DNA from: Candidatus Atribacteria bacterium
GTDB taxonomy: Bacteria > Atribacterota > Atribacteria > Atribacterales > Caldatribacteriaceae
Reading direction: 5' to 3'
DNA length: 9,695 nucleotides
Assembly: GCA_029982105.1 (NCBI GenBank)
Contig: JARRCQ010000042.1
Location: forward strand, 1-9,695
Part shown: positions 1 to 6,232 of the stretch, piece by piece
Position numbering within the stretch: position 1 is the stretch's first letter
Layout: every line of letters starts with the position of its first letter
The notes under the pieces: generated by a model
Database searches by the model: none
What the model saw: only the letters and a program-made list of their open reading frames with translations
What the model was told of the DNA's origin: nothing
Program-made: the position numbers and the translations under genes

Positions 1-26
1 CAGTAAAAAGATGTTTTTATTATTCT

Positions 27-476
27 TTATTTCAAACCTTCGGCACATTTTACTACCATTACTGGAAGACAAGTTCTTTTGATTACTCCGATAGTAACGC
101 TCCCTAAAAATATACTGGCTAAACCAGTTCTTCCGTGAGTTCCCATAACTATAAGATTGACTCCATTTTCCTCAGCAAACTTAGCTATTTCTTCTGCTGG
201 TTCTCCTACTGCTACTTCTAATGCTGTTTCTTCGGTAAGAGAATAATTTGGAGCATTTTTTTGAAACTCCTCTCTCATATCGTTCTGGATTCTAAGCACA
301 ACATTTTCCCAGGGGTTGCCAGGTTGAGAAGTAAGAGCGTTGACCTCAGCCAAAGTAAGAATATGGAGAATAGTTATTTTTGCTCTAAATTTTTCGGCTA
401 AAGAAACAGCATTTTCTATAGCTAAATCAGAAAAGGGAGAGAAATCAGTGGGCACTAAAATATGAGAAATTTCCAT
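27..476 (-). CDS. UspA-family universal stress protein
   Basis: This is a single-domain universal stress protein of 149 residues, the usual family length. It opens with the typical first strand ISHILVPTDFS. Residues 112-126 (GTHGRTGLASIFLGS) match the ATP-binding pattern G-2x-G-9x-G-S/T exactly, so it probably belongs to the ATP-binding Usp subgroup. These are cytoplasmic, usually dimeric, Rossmann-like proteins linked to stress survival; the client or output is unknown. The reading frame can be extended to 494, but those six codons (MKGGNN) are the Shine-Dalgarno itself: AAAGGAGG lies at 484-491, seven bases before the ATG at 476. It is transcribed divergently from the MgtC-like gene, with about 240 bp between them. 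I found no convincing promoter for it. The family call is firm; the physiological role is not. Confidence 0.95.
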   Translation of the reverse strand: MEISHILVPTDFSPFSDLAIENAVSLAEKFRAKITILHILTLAEVNALTSQPGNPWENVVLRIQNDMREEFQKNAPNYSLTEETALEVAVGEPAEEIAKFAEENGVNLIVMGTHGRTGLASIFLGSVTIGVIKRTCLPVMVVKCAEGLK

Positions 477-483
477 ATTGTTT

Positions 484-491
484 CCTCCTTT
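484..491 (-). promoter_or_regulatory. Shine-Dalgarno deciding the usp start
   Basis: AAAGGAGG on the minus strand sits seven bases before the ATG at 476. It falls inside the reading frame if the longer start at 494 is used, so the longer start would translate its own ribosome binding site. Confidence 0.85.
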
Positions 492-651
492 CATATAAAT
501 TTTCTTTAGCTTAACCTATTTTGAACAAAAAGAGAAGATGGGTTTTATGTATTTTCTAGAACTTGTGGTCTATTAGGAGTATCCGCAAAACCTGCCAAAA
601 TCTTAAATAACACAAAAGGCTACTGAACAATAAAAGACAGCCATAATTATC

Positions 652-680
652 TTGCAAAGTTGTTTTAATCACTTTACAAT
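652..680 (+). promoter_or_regulatory. Likely sigma-70/A promoter of the MgtC-like gene
   Basis: TTGCAA at 652-657 and TACAAT at 675-680 are separated by 17 bp. This gives a -35 with 4 of 6 consensus bases and a -10 with 5 of 6. Transcription would begin near 687, leaving a leader of about 34 nt before the ATG at 721. The TTG that would start the longer version of the downstream reading frame lies in this -35 box, which argues against that start. Confidence 0.6.
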
Positions 681-720
681 TAAGAAACAATTTAAAAACA
701 TAAAAACAAGGAAAGGGGAA

Positions 721-1356
721 ATGGAATACTTACAGATTCTTTTTAAGTTAGTTTTAGCTATGGCTCTGGGGGGAATTATAGGTTGGGAAAGAGAAACAGT
801 AAACAAACCTGCTGGGCTTAGAACTTATGTTTTGACTTGTCTTGGGGCTACTCTCATAACCATCATTTCTATTACTTTACCTGGTTCAGATCCAGGAAGA
901 ATAGCAGCCCAGGTAGTTTCCAGTATGGGAGTTTTAGGAGCAATAGTAGTACTTCGAGAAGGAACAGCACTACGAGGCATTACCACTGCGATAGCAATGT
1001 GGCTTATGGGTGGAGTAGGAATTGCTATAGGAACGGGAGAATATTTTGCTGCTATAGTAACTACTCTACTTACTTACGGCGTACTAGTTTTCCTCCGCTC
1101 TTTTGAAGCTAAAATTCTAAAACATGGGACAGAAAGATTGCTTACCGTAAAGGCTAAAAATAGGCCAGGGCTTATTGGAGATATTGGAAGTGCTTTAGGA
1201 AATTACGAAGTAAACATAGTAGATATAACATTAGAAATATCGGGAGAAGAAGCAGAAATATCTTTCAAAGTAACTACTCCTCCTCACGTAGATCTCTCTT
1301 CTTTGCTGCAAAAGGTTCAGAACTTTCCCGATGTACAAATAGTAAAGTGGGAGTAA
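721..1356 (+). CDS. MgtC/SapB-family membrane protein with C-terminal ACT domain
   Basis: The protein has 211 residues. Residues 1-125 form the hydrophobic MgtC/SapB domain: a first helix with GGIIGWERE (17-25), AGLRTYVLTCLGA (31-43), then DPGRIAAQVVSSMGVLGAIVVLREG (57-81) and RGITTAIAMWL (85-95), all family hallmarks. Residues about 139-211 form a soluble ACT-like domain, with NRPGLIGDIGSALGNYEVNIVDI (148-170) as its typical first strand-helix-strand. MgtC proteins are linked to Mg2+ limitation, virulence and F-type ATPase control in some bacteria; ACT domains often bind small ligands such as amino acids. Its function here is inferred only as a membrane protein with a sensory tail. The ATG at 721 is preferred over the TTG at 652 because AAGGAAAGGGG (708-718) lies just upstream and 652 falls in the probable -35 box. 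Confidence 0.92.
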   Translation: MEYLQILFKLVLAMALGGIIGWERETVNKPAGLRTYVLTCLGATLITIISITLPGSDPGRIAAQVVSSMGVLGAIVVLREGTALRGITTAIAMWLMGGVGIAIGTGEYFAAIVTTLLTYGVLVFLRSFEAKILKHGTERLLTVKAKNRPGLIGDIGSALGNYEVNIVDITLEISGEEAEISFKVTTPPHVDLSSLLQKVQNFPDVQIVKWE

Positions 1357-1367
1357 TATTGCTCCAC
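1347..1367 (+). terminator. Possible hairpin over the MgtC-like stop codon
   Basis: GTGGGAG (1347-1353) can pair with CTCCAC (1362-1367) with one bulged G and a loop of about eight bases. The stop codon lies in the loop. A T-rich stretch follows but begins about ten bases later, so this is a weak terminator candidate. The stronger hairpin is at 1425-1448. Confidence 0.3.
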
Positions 1368-1424
1368 CAGTAGTATTTATTTGCTTTTTAAGTTTTTATT
1401 TTTTCTTTATCTTTTTTTGGGGGT

Positions 1425-1448
1425 TATGAGGGGGTCTACCCCCTCGTA
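1425..1448 (+). terminator. Strong hairpin, likely terminator of the MgtC-like gene
   Basis: GAGGGGG (1428-1434) and CCCCCTC (1439-1445) form a perfect stem around the four-base loop TCTA. A T·G wobble and two A-T pairs extend the stem to ten pairs (1425-1448). The T run CTTTTT follows within a few bases (1451-1456), so it can act as an intrinsic terminator on the plus strand, 69 nt after the stop codon. Confidence 0.55.
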
Positions 1449-1488
1449 GTCTTTTTAATCTAATTTGCTTTTTGCTTACGCCGCAGGC

Positions 1489-1512
1489 ACTGAGGGATGT
1501 TTTCCTCTCAGT
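1489..1512. other. Imperfect hairpin
   Basis: ACTGAG (1489-1494) pairs with CTCAGT (1507-1512). Two more G-C pairs form across a single bulged T, closing a seven-base loop. It directly abuts the first GCCGCAGGC copy. No T tract follows, so a terminator role is unlikely. Confidence 0.5.
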
Positions 1513-1641
1513 AATCTTGAGCTTTTAAGTTTTTGTGTTCTTTTGCCTTTTAATTTTACGCCGTAGGCTGTATTTGGTCTTTCTCCTTTTTTAGCGCCGC
1601 AGGCTGCTCCTACTTGCGATGACAGGAAAAAGAAAGGGGTT

Positions 1642-1669
1642 TATAAGGGGAAATTCTTTTCCCCTTATA
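1642..1669. other. Perfect 12-bp hairpin with four-base loop
   Basis: TATAAGGGGAAA (1642-1653) is the exact reverse complement of TTTCCCCTTATA (1658-1669), with the loop TTCT. It is immediately followed by a second hairpin starting at its last base. The pair of stem-loops could terminate transcription entering the MarR-ABC promoter region, or be part of a decayed repeat element. Confidence 0.65.
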
Positions 1670-1695
1670 CGGAGAAAGGTTTTTCCTTCCTCCGT
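1669..1695 (+). terminator. Second tandem hairpin, possible terminator
   Basis: ACGGAGAAAGG (1669-1679) pairs with CCTTCCTCCGT (1685-1695) with one mismatch around a TTTTT loop. A T-rich tail (TGTCTTTATCTTTT) follows. It sits about 60 bp before the MarR-ABC promoter and could insulate that promoter from upstream reading. Confidence 0.4.
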
Positions 1696-1752
1696 TGTCT
1701 TTATCTTTTCAATCTTCTAAATTTTACGCCGTAGGCTGTATTTCCAGTCCGA

Positions 1753-1780
1753 TTGACAGCAAAAAAAGTAGTAGTATAAT
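1753..1780 (+). promoter_or_regulatory. Consensus sigma-70/A promoter of the MarR-ABC operon
   Basis: TTGACA (1753-1758) and TATAAT (1775-1780) are both perfect consensus hexamers with a 16-bp spacer. Transcription should start near 1787, giving a leader of about 65 nt. A promoter this strong ahead of a MarR-type gene fits a unit that is normally held off by its own repressor. Confidence 0.8.
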
Positions 1781-1789
1781 AGCTACCAA

Positions 1790-1822
1790 TTAGTTTGCTT
1801 GCTAACCTTTAGTTAGTTAAGC
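1790..1822 (+). promoter_or_regulatory. Candidate MarR operator just after the transcription start
   Basis: The leader contains the inverted repeat GCTTG-CTAAC (1797-1806) / GTTAG-TTAAGC (1812-1822), with a five-base centre and exact CTAAC/GTTAG inner arms. TTAGTT recurs at 1790, 1809 and 1813. Its place directly downstream of the expected +1 suits repression by the first gene of the operon. The assignment is inferred from position and symmetry only. Confidence 0.5.
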
Positions 1823-1852
1823 AGTTTATTTATAGAGAGGAGACTTGATTCA

Positions 1853-2332
1853 TTGCTTACTAAAGAGTCGGATGACACAATCTTTCTGAACTTAGAAGGA
1901 ATAGACCCCATCTCTATTCAGGTATTTCAGTCTCTTTTTAAATTTATGCGTTTCCACAGTCAGCTTTTATTTAAACTAACCTCTGAAAAAGGCATTTACC
2001 CCGGGCAAGCCGTGTGCCTGTGGTTTATTAACCAAAATTCAGGGGTCAGCCAGCGCGACCTTGCCGAAAAAATGCACGTAGCACCCCCCACTGTAACTCT
2101 TATGCTTCAAAAGTTAGAAAAAGCAGGATTAGTGATACGCAAAGAGGACGAGCACGATCAGCGCTTGAGCCATACTTATCTAACTGATGCAGGTATAGAG
2201 ATGTTGGGTGTGTTGAATGATATCTTGACCGATATTATAAATAGCAGTTTAGAAGGACTAAACCACGAGGAACAATGTAACCTCATACGCTTGTTGAAAG
2301 TTATAAGTTCCAATATAGAACACAATCTTTAA
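1853..2332 (+). CDS. MarR-family transcriptional regulator
   Basis: A 159-residue winged-helix regulator of the MarR family. The helix-turn-helix lies at about residues 64-91 (GVSQRDLAEKMHVAPPTVTLMLQKLEKAG). The wing follows at 94-111, with the D-x-R pattern (HDQRLSHTYLT) typical of MarR proteins. Flanking N- and C-terminal helices should form the dimer interface. The start is TTG at 1853, placed ten bases after the Shine-Dalgarno GAGAGGAG; there is no suitable ATG upstream in frame. It is followed after 21 bp by two ABC exporter genes, an arrangement in which the MarR protein usually represses the operon and is released by a ligand, often a transported toxic compound. The likely operator at 1790-1822 supports autorepression. 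The ligand is unknown. Confidence 0.93.
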   Translation: MLTKESDDTIFLNLEGIDPISIQVFQSLFKFMRFHSQLLFKLTSEKGIYPGQAVCLWFINQNSGVSQRDLAEKMHVAPPTVTLMLQKLEKAGLVIRKEDEHDQRLSHTYLTDAGIEMLGVLNDILTDIINSSLEGLNHEEQCNLIRLLKVISSNIEHNL

Positions 2333-2353
2333 AATGAAAGGGAACGTATTTAT

Positions 2354-4087
2354 ATGAAAGATTTGTTGATAACATTTTTAAAACCCTACTGGAAACAAGT
2401 TACCCTCACTGTGGGATTATTGTTGGTGCAGGCCATATCTAACCTTTATTTACCCAGTTTGAATGCTGACATCATTAACAACGGTGTAGCCAAAAGCGAT
2501 ATCGGATATATTATAAAGACGGGCGGTTTTATGCTGATTGTAACGTTGCTCTTAGCAGCTTGCGCTATAGCTTCCTCATATTTTAGTTCTAAGATATCTA
2601 TGAGCTTTGGTCGAGATATGAGAAGAGCTATTTTTCATAAGGTGGAGACTTTTTCTCAGGCTGATCTTGATAGGTTTGGGCCACCATCACTAATTACCCG
2701 TAACACCAATGATGTACAACAGATGCAGATGTTAGTGCTTTTAGGTTTAAATCTTATGGTTATGGCTCCTCTTATGTGTATAGGTGGTGTTATAATGGCC
2801 CTACGTCAAGATGTGGTGCTGTCTTCTTCCATAATCGTTATAATACCTGTTATGGCTGTGGCAGTATGGTTTATACTGATCAAAGCCACACCCCTTTTTC
2901 GCTCTATTCAGGTAAAAATAGACCGGGTAAATCAAATTATGCGTGAGAAACTTATGGGCGTCAGAGTTATAAGAGCATTTGTAAGAAATGATTACGAAGC
3001 TAAACGTTTTGATGAAGCTAACCGCGACCTCACTACTACCACATTAAGAGTAAATCGTATTATAGCCCTGGCTATACCGTCACTTATGGTCATTATGAAT
3101 ATGTCTGCTGTTGCTATAATATGGTTTGGTGGTCACAGAATAGACAGCGGGGCTATGCCCATAGGAAATCTAACTGCTTTTCTAACATATATTATGGAGA
3201 TAATGATATCAATAATGTTAGCTATGGGTATGTTCGTAATGGTACCCAGAGCTGAGGCATCAGCTGAACGGATAGAGGAAGTGCTCAATACCGAACCTTC
3301 AATAAAAGACCCGGCTACACCAACAGAACCTCATAAAACAAGAGGAATTGTAGAGTTTTGTGATGTGGAGTTTAGTTATCCAGGCGCAGAAGAGTCAGTG
3401 CTTCGAGATATATCATTTATAACAACACCGGGAAAAACAACCGCCATAATAGGAAGTACAGGATGTGGAAAAAGTACTTTAGTAAATCTAATACCTCGTT
3501 TTTATGACGTGACCGGAGGCAGTATAAAAATAGATGGTGTAGATATACGTGACATGCGCTTGCGAAATTTAAGAGATCGAATAGGGCTGGTACCTCAGAA
3601 GGCTTTTCTTTTCAGTGGAACCATAGCTGATAATTTGCGCTATGGCAACGAGAATGCTACAGATGAAGAACTCTGGCATGCATTAGAAGTAGCTCAAGCT
3701 AAAGATTTCGTAATGGAGATACCTGGCCAACTGCATGCTCCGGTAGAGCAAGGAGGAGTTAACTTTTCAGGAGGACAACGCCAGAGGTTGGCTATTGCTC
3801 GAGCACTGGTCAAAAAGCCAGAGATATATGTGTTTGATGATAGTTTTTCTGCTTTAGACTTTAAAACCGATGCTCAGTTACGGTTAGCACTCAAAAAAGA
3901 GACTGTCCATTCTACAATGATTATTGTTGCTCAGCGAGTAAGCACCATTATGGATGCTGATCAAATTATTACCTTAAACGATGATGGTACCATAGCCGGG
4001 ATTGGTACTCACAATCAGCTTATGGAAACCTGTGCAGTATATCGCGATATAGTATATTCCCAACTTTCCGAGGAAGAAGTAGCATGA
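2354..4087 (+). CDS. ABC exporter half-transporter with degenerate ATP site
   Basis: A 577-residue type IV (ABCB-like) exporter subunit with an N-terminal membrane domain of six predicted helices (about 16-37, 55-78, 127-150, 154-176, 236-259, 271-296) and a C-terminal ATPase domain. Walker A GSTGCGKST is at 367-375, the Q-loop glutamine at 415, and signature FSGGQ at 471-475. Walker B ends in D495, but the next residue is D496 instead of the catalytic Glu, and the switch His is Gln (Q527 in IVAQR). Its own ATP site is therefore expected to hydrolyse poorly, as in the non-catalytic half of heterodimeric exporters such as TM287/288 or BmrCD. The partner is the next gene, which overlaps by four bases (ATGA). 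The Shine-Dalgarno is AAAGGGAA at 2337-2344. It likely exports drugs, lipids or peptides; the substrate cannot be read from sequence. Confidence 0.93.
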   Translation: MKDLLITFLKPYWKQVTLTVGLLLVQAISNLYLPSLNADIINNGVAKSDIGYIIKTGGFMLIVTLLLAACAIASSYFSSKISMSFGRDMRRAIFHKVETFSQADLDRFGPPSLITRNTNDVQQMQMLVLLGLNLMVMAPLMCIGGVIMALRQDVVLSSSIIVIIPVMAVAVWFILIKATPLFRSIQVKIDRVNQIMREKLMGVRVIRAFVRNDYEAKRFDEANRDLTTTTLRVNRIIALAIPSLMVIMNMSAVAIIWFGGHRIDSGAMPIGNLTAFLTYIMEIMISIMLAMGMFVMVPRAEASAERIEEVLNTEPSIKDPATPTEPHKTRGIVEFCDVEFSYPGAEESVLRDISFITTPGKTTAIIGSTGCGKSTLVNLIPRFYDVTGGSIKIDGVDIRDMRLRNLRDRIGLVPQKAFLFSGTIADNLRYGNENATDEELWHALEVAQAKDFVMEIPGQLHAPVEQGGVNFSGGQRQRLAIARALVKKPEIYVFDDSFSALDFKTDAQLRLALKKETVHSTMIIVAQRVSTIMDADQIITLNDDGTIAGIGTHNQLMETCAVYRDIVYSQLSEEEVA

Positions 4088-6066
4088 GAATAAATAATAG
4101 TCAGAACAGTAATAATATGAGAACTCAACCACAGAGACAGCACGGTGGGTTTGGTGGTGGTCGTGTTGCTGCAATGCCAGCAGAAAAAGCCAAAGACTTC
4201 AGAGGAACGCTTAAGCGTCTTATAGCTTACCTCAAACCTCAAGCTATGCCCTTATTGTTAGTGGTAGTATTTACCATCCTCAGCGTGACATTTACTATCT
4301 TAGCACCAAGAATAATAGGTGAAGCTACCAACGAGCTATTTGGGGGAATAATGGGTAAACAGTTACCGGCTGGTATAACTAAAGATCAGGCCATAGCTGA
4401 GTTGAAAGCCAATGGACAAGACCAGCTAGCAGAGATGATATCGGCAATGGACGTTACGCCAGGTAAAGGTGTTGATTTTAACGCCTTATTGCGTATATTG
4501 AGTGTTCTTGTAGCTGTGTATCTTCTGGCTGCTTTTTTCCAATGGCTGCAGCAATATACTATGGCTGGTGTAGCACAAAATACGGTATACCGGCTACGAC
4601 GGGACGTGGATGGAAAACTTGCTCGCTTGCCTTTAAAATATTACGATAACCATCCTCACGGCGATATCTTAAGCCGAGTAACTAATGATGTAGATAATAT
4701 AGCCCATACTCTACAGCAGAGCATTACCCAGATAGTACATGCCATAGCAGTAGTCGTAGGTGTGCTGATTATGATGTTTTCCATAAGTCCACTTCTATCA
4801 TGTATATCACTTGTTATCATACCATTATCTCTTCTGGTCACCATGTTTGTTATCAGACGGTCTCAGAAATACTTTATAGCTCAGTGGGATAGCACTGGTG
4901 CCTTAAATGGTCACATAGAAGAATCGTTTACTGGTCATAATATCATCGAAGTGTTCAATCAGCAAGATAAAACTATAGAGCGTTTTGATAAAGAAAATGA
5001 AAGGGTTTACGAAGCCAGTTTTAAAGCTCAATTTATATCTAGCATAATACGTCCGGCCATAAATTTCCTAAATAACGTAAACTATGTGGTAATATGTATT
5101 GTAGGTGGAATACATGTAGCTACTGGTCTCATCACGTTAGGTGGCGTGCAGGCTTTCATCCAGTATTCCAGACAATTTACTCAACCTGTAGTCCAGGTTG
5201 CCAGCATCGTAAACATCCTTCAATCTACCATAGCTTCTGCAGAACGAGTATTTGAATTACTGGATGAAGAAGAAGAAAGGCCAGACACTGAAAATCCAAT
5301 AATGTTAGAAAACGTAAAAGGGCATGTAAAATTTGAACATGTATACTTTAGTTACACTCTTGATAAGCCTTTAATTGAGGATATGAACCTGAACGTACAT
5401 CCTGGACAAACTGTGGCTATAGTAGGTCCCACAGGTGCCGGAAAAACAACTCTGGTGAATCTACTCATGCGTTTTTATGAGATAGACAGGGGGCGCATTA
5501 CCATAGATGGTGTAGATATTCGGGATATGAGGAGAGACGACCTGCGCAAGATCTTTGGTATGGTATTGCAGGATACTTGGCTATTCAACGGCACCATAAG
5601 AGACAACATTGCTTACGGTAGAGAAGGAGCTACTGATGAAGAAATAATAGCAGCTGCTCGAGCAGCATACGTAGACCATTTTGTCAGAACTCTACCCCAG
5701 GGATATGATACTGTACTTGGTGAAGATGCTTCTAACATATCCCAGGGACAAAAACAACTCTTGACCATAGCTCGCGCCTTTTTAGCTAACCCCAAGATAT
5801 TGATACTGGATGAAGCTACCAGTTCAGTGGATACACGCACTGAAATGCTTATTCAGAAAGCTATGGCCAAACTAAGGAAGGGTCGCACCAGCTTTGTTAT
5901 AGCTCATAGATTATCCACCATACGCGATGCTGATATCATACTGGTTATGGACAAAGGACGAATTATAGAACAAGGCAACCATGAGGAGCTTATGGCAGCG
6001 CGCGGTTTTTATTATGACCTCTATATGAGTCAATTCCTCTCTCCTGTGAGCGCTGATGTAGTATGA
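4084..6066 (+). CDS. ABC exporter half-transporter with catalytic ATP site
   Basis: The 660-residue partner subunit. An unusual N-terminal tail rich in Asn, Gln, Arg and Gly (1-36) precedes the membrane domain. Helix 1 is at about 54-76 and helix 2 at about 135-157, with a 55-60 residue loop between them (about 78-134) predicted to lie outside the membrane; four more helices follow up to about 365. The ATPase domain has Walker A GPTGAGKTT (448-456), Q-loop Q496, Walker B with catalytic Glu (D576, E577) and switch H608, all intact. Its signature is ISQGQ (552-556) instead of LSGGQ. Together with the preceding gene this predicts one active site (this Walker A/B plus the partner FSGGQ) and one degenerate site. 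The ATG overlaps the previous stop (ATGA), with GAGGAAG upstream as ribosome binding site, so the two subunits are translationally coupled. Confidence 0.93.
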   Translation: MRINNSQNSNNMRTQPQRQHGGFGGGRVAAMPAEKAKDFRGTLKRLIAYLKPQAMPLLLVVVFTILSVTFTILAPRIIGEATNELFGGIMGKQLPAGITKDQAIAELKANGQDQLAEMISAMDVTPGKGVDFNALLRILSVLVAVYLLAAFFQWLQQYTMAGVAQNTVYRLRRDVDGKLARLPLKYYDNHPHGDILSRVTNDVDNIAHTLQQSITQIVHAIAVVVGVLIMMFSISPLLSCISLVIIPLSLLVTMFVIRRSQKYFIAQWDSTGALNGHIEESFTGHNIIEVFNQQDKTIERFDKENERVYEASFKAQFISSIIRPAINFLNNVNYVVICIVGGIHVATGLITLGGVQAFIQYSRQFTQPVVQVASIVNILQSTIASAERVFELLDEEEERPDTENPIMLENVKGHVKFEHVYFSYTLDKPLIEDMNLNVHPGQTVAIVGPTGAGKTTLVNLLMRFYEIDRGRITIDGVDIRDMRRDDLRKIFGMVLQDTWLFNGTIRDNIAYGREGATDEEIIAAARAAYVDHFVRTLPQGYDTVLGEDASNISQGQKQLLTIARAFLANPKILILDEATSSVDTRTEMLIQKAMAKLRKGRTSFVIAHRLSTIRDADIILVMDKGRIIEQGNHEELMAARGFYYDLYMSQFLSPVSADVV

Positions 6067-6151
6067 GCTTCCTAATGCCATACTATACAAAAGCCAACAC
6101 AGTTAATATTTATACACCCGCACAAAATCTTTGAAGCAGCTACTTCGAATC

Positions 6152-6193
6152 CTATTTTCATCTTAGGAACTATAGTTCCTAAGATGAAAATAG
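6152..6193. repeat. Perfect 42-bp palindrome
   Basis: The 21 bp at 6152-6172 are the exact reverse complement of 6173-6193, with no spacer. In RNA this gives a 19-bp stem closed by the four-base loop UAUA. It lies 85 bp after the second ABC gene and 40 bp from the end of purE, between convergent operons. No T tract follows on either strand, so it is not a standard intrinsic terminator. It may still block transcription, protect 3' ends, bind a dimeric protein, or mark an element boundary. Confidence 0.9.
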
Positions 6194-6214
6194 CTGTAAA
6201 ACTTAGATAAAAAC

Positions 6215-6229
6215 CCTCTAAAGCAGAGG
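6215..6229 (-). terminator. Intrinsic terminator of the pur operon
   Basis: Read on the minus strand, CCTCT-GCTTT-AGAGG forms a five-pair stem, six with a G·U pair, followed at once by GTTTTTATC (6214-6206). It begins four bases after the purE stop codon. On the plus strand the same stem is followed by CTATTATTTTAT, so it could also weakly stop reading from the ABC operon. Confidence 0.7.
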
Positions 6230-6232
6230 CTA

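Larger units (their letters stand above)
1480..1743. repeat. Four copies of a GCCGYAGGC repeat, two within an identical 24-bp unit
   Basis: The core GCCG(C/T)AGGC occurs at 1480-1488, 1560-1568, 1596-1604 and 1728-1736, always in the same orientation. The copies at 1552-1575 and 1720-1743 are identical over 24 bp, starting AATTTTACG and ending GTATTT. Copies 3 and 4 share more sequence to their right: CGATGACAGG at 1617-1626 and CGATTGACAG at 1750-1759, at 10- and 11-nt distance. The core is itself a tiny inverted repeat (GCC/GGC). No array spacing or leader typical of CRISPR is present. Confidence 0.75.
1357..1852. other. Gene-free, hairpin- and repeat-rich tract
   Basis: No plausible coding sequence is visible in either direction. 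The tract starts with very T-rich DNA (about 1368-1418). It then carries four hairpins (1425-1448, 1489-1512, 1642-1669, 1669-1695), four copies of the core GCCGYAGGC, and the promoter and leader of the MarR-ABC operon at its right end. Each is listed separately. It looks like accumulated or decayed repeat elements rather than a known RNA gene. Confidence 0.7.

Noticed and set aside
4..19. AT-only hairpin after the usp gene (TAAAAA-GATG-TTTTTA)
   Set aside because: A six-pair A-T stem is too weak to call a terminator; the true 3' end probably lies outside the window.
477..494. N-terminal extension MKGGNN of the usp gene
   Set aside because: These codons are formed by the Shine-Dalgarno AAAGGAGG and its spacer; family members start at the equivalent of MEISHILVPTD.
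495..600. Promoter for usp on the minus strand
   Set aside because: TTGTTC and a few AT-rich hexamers are present, but no pair has both good matches and 16-18 bp spacing.
652..720. Longer TTG start for the MgtC-like gene
   Set aside because: The 23 added residues are polar and unlike the family, the TTG falls in the probable -35 box, and the ATG at 721 has a good ribosome binding site.
837..1106. 89-residue open frame inside the MgtC-like gene
   Set aside because: Shadow frame of a clear family member, with Ser/Tyr/Arg-rich composition and no motifs.
1480..1743. CRISPR-like array from the GCCGYAGGC copies
   Set aside because: Only four short cores with irregular spacing (80, 36 and 132 bp), no constant repeat length and no cas genes.
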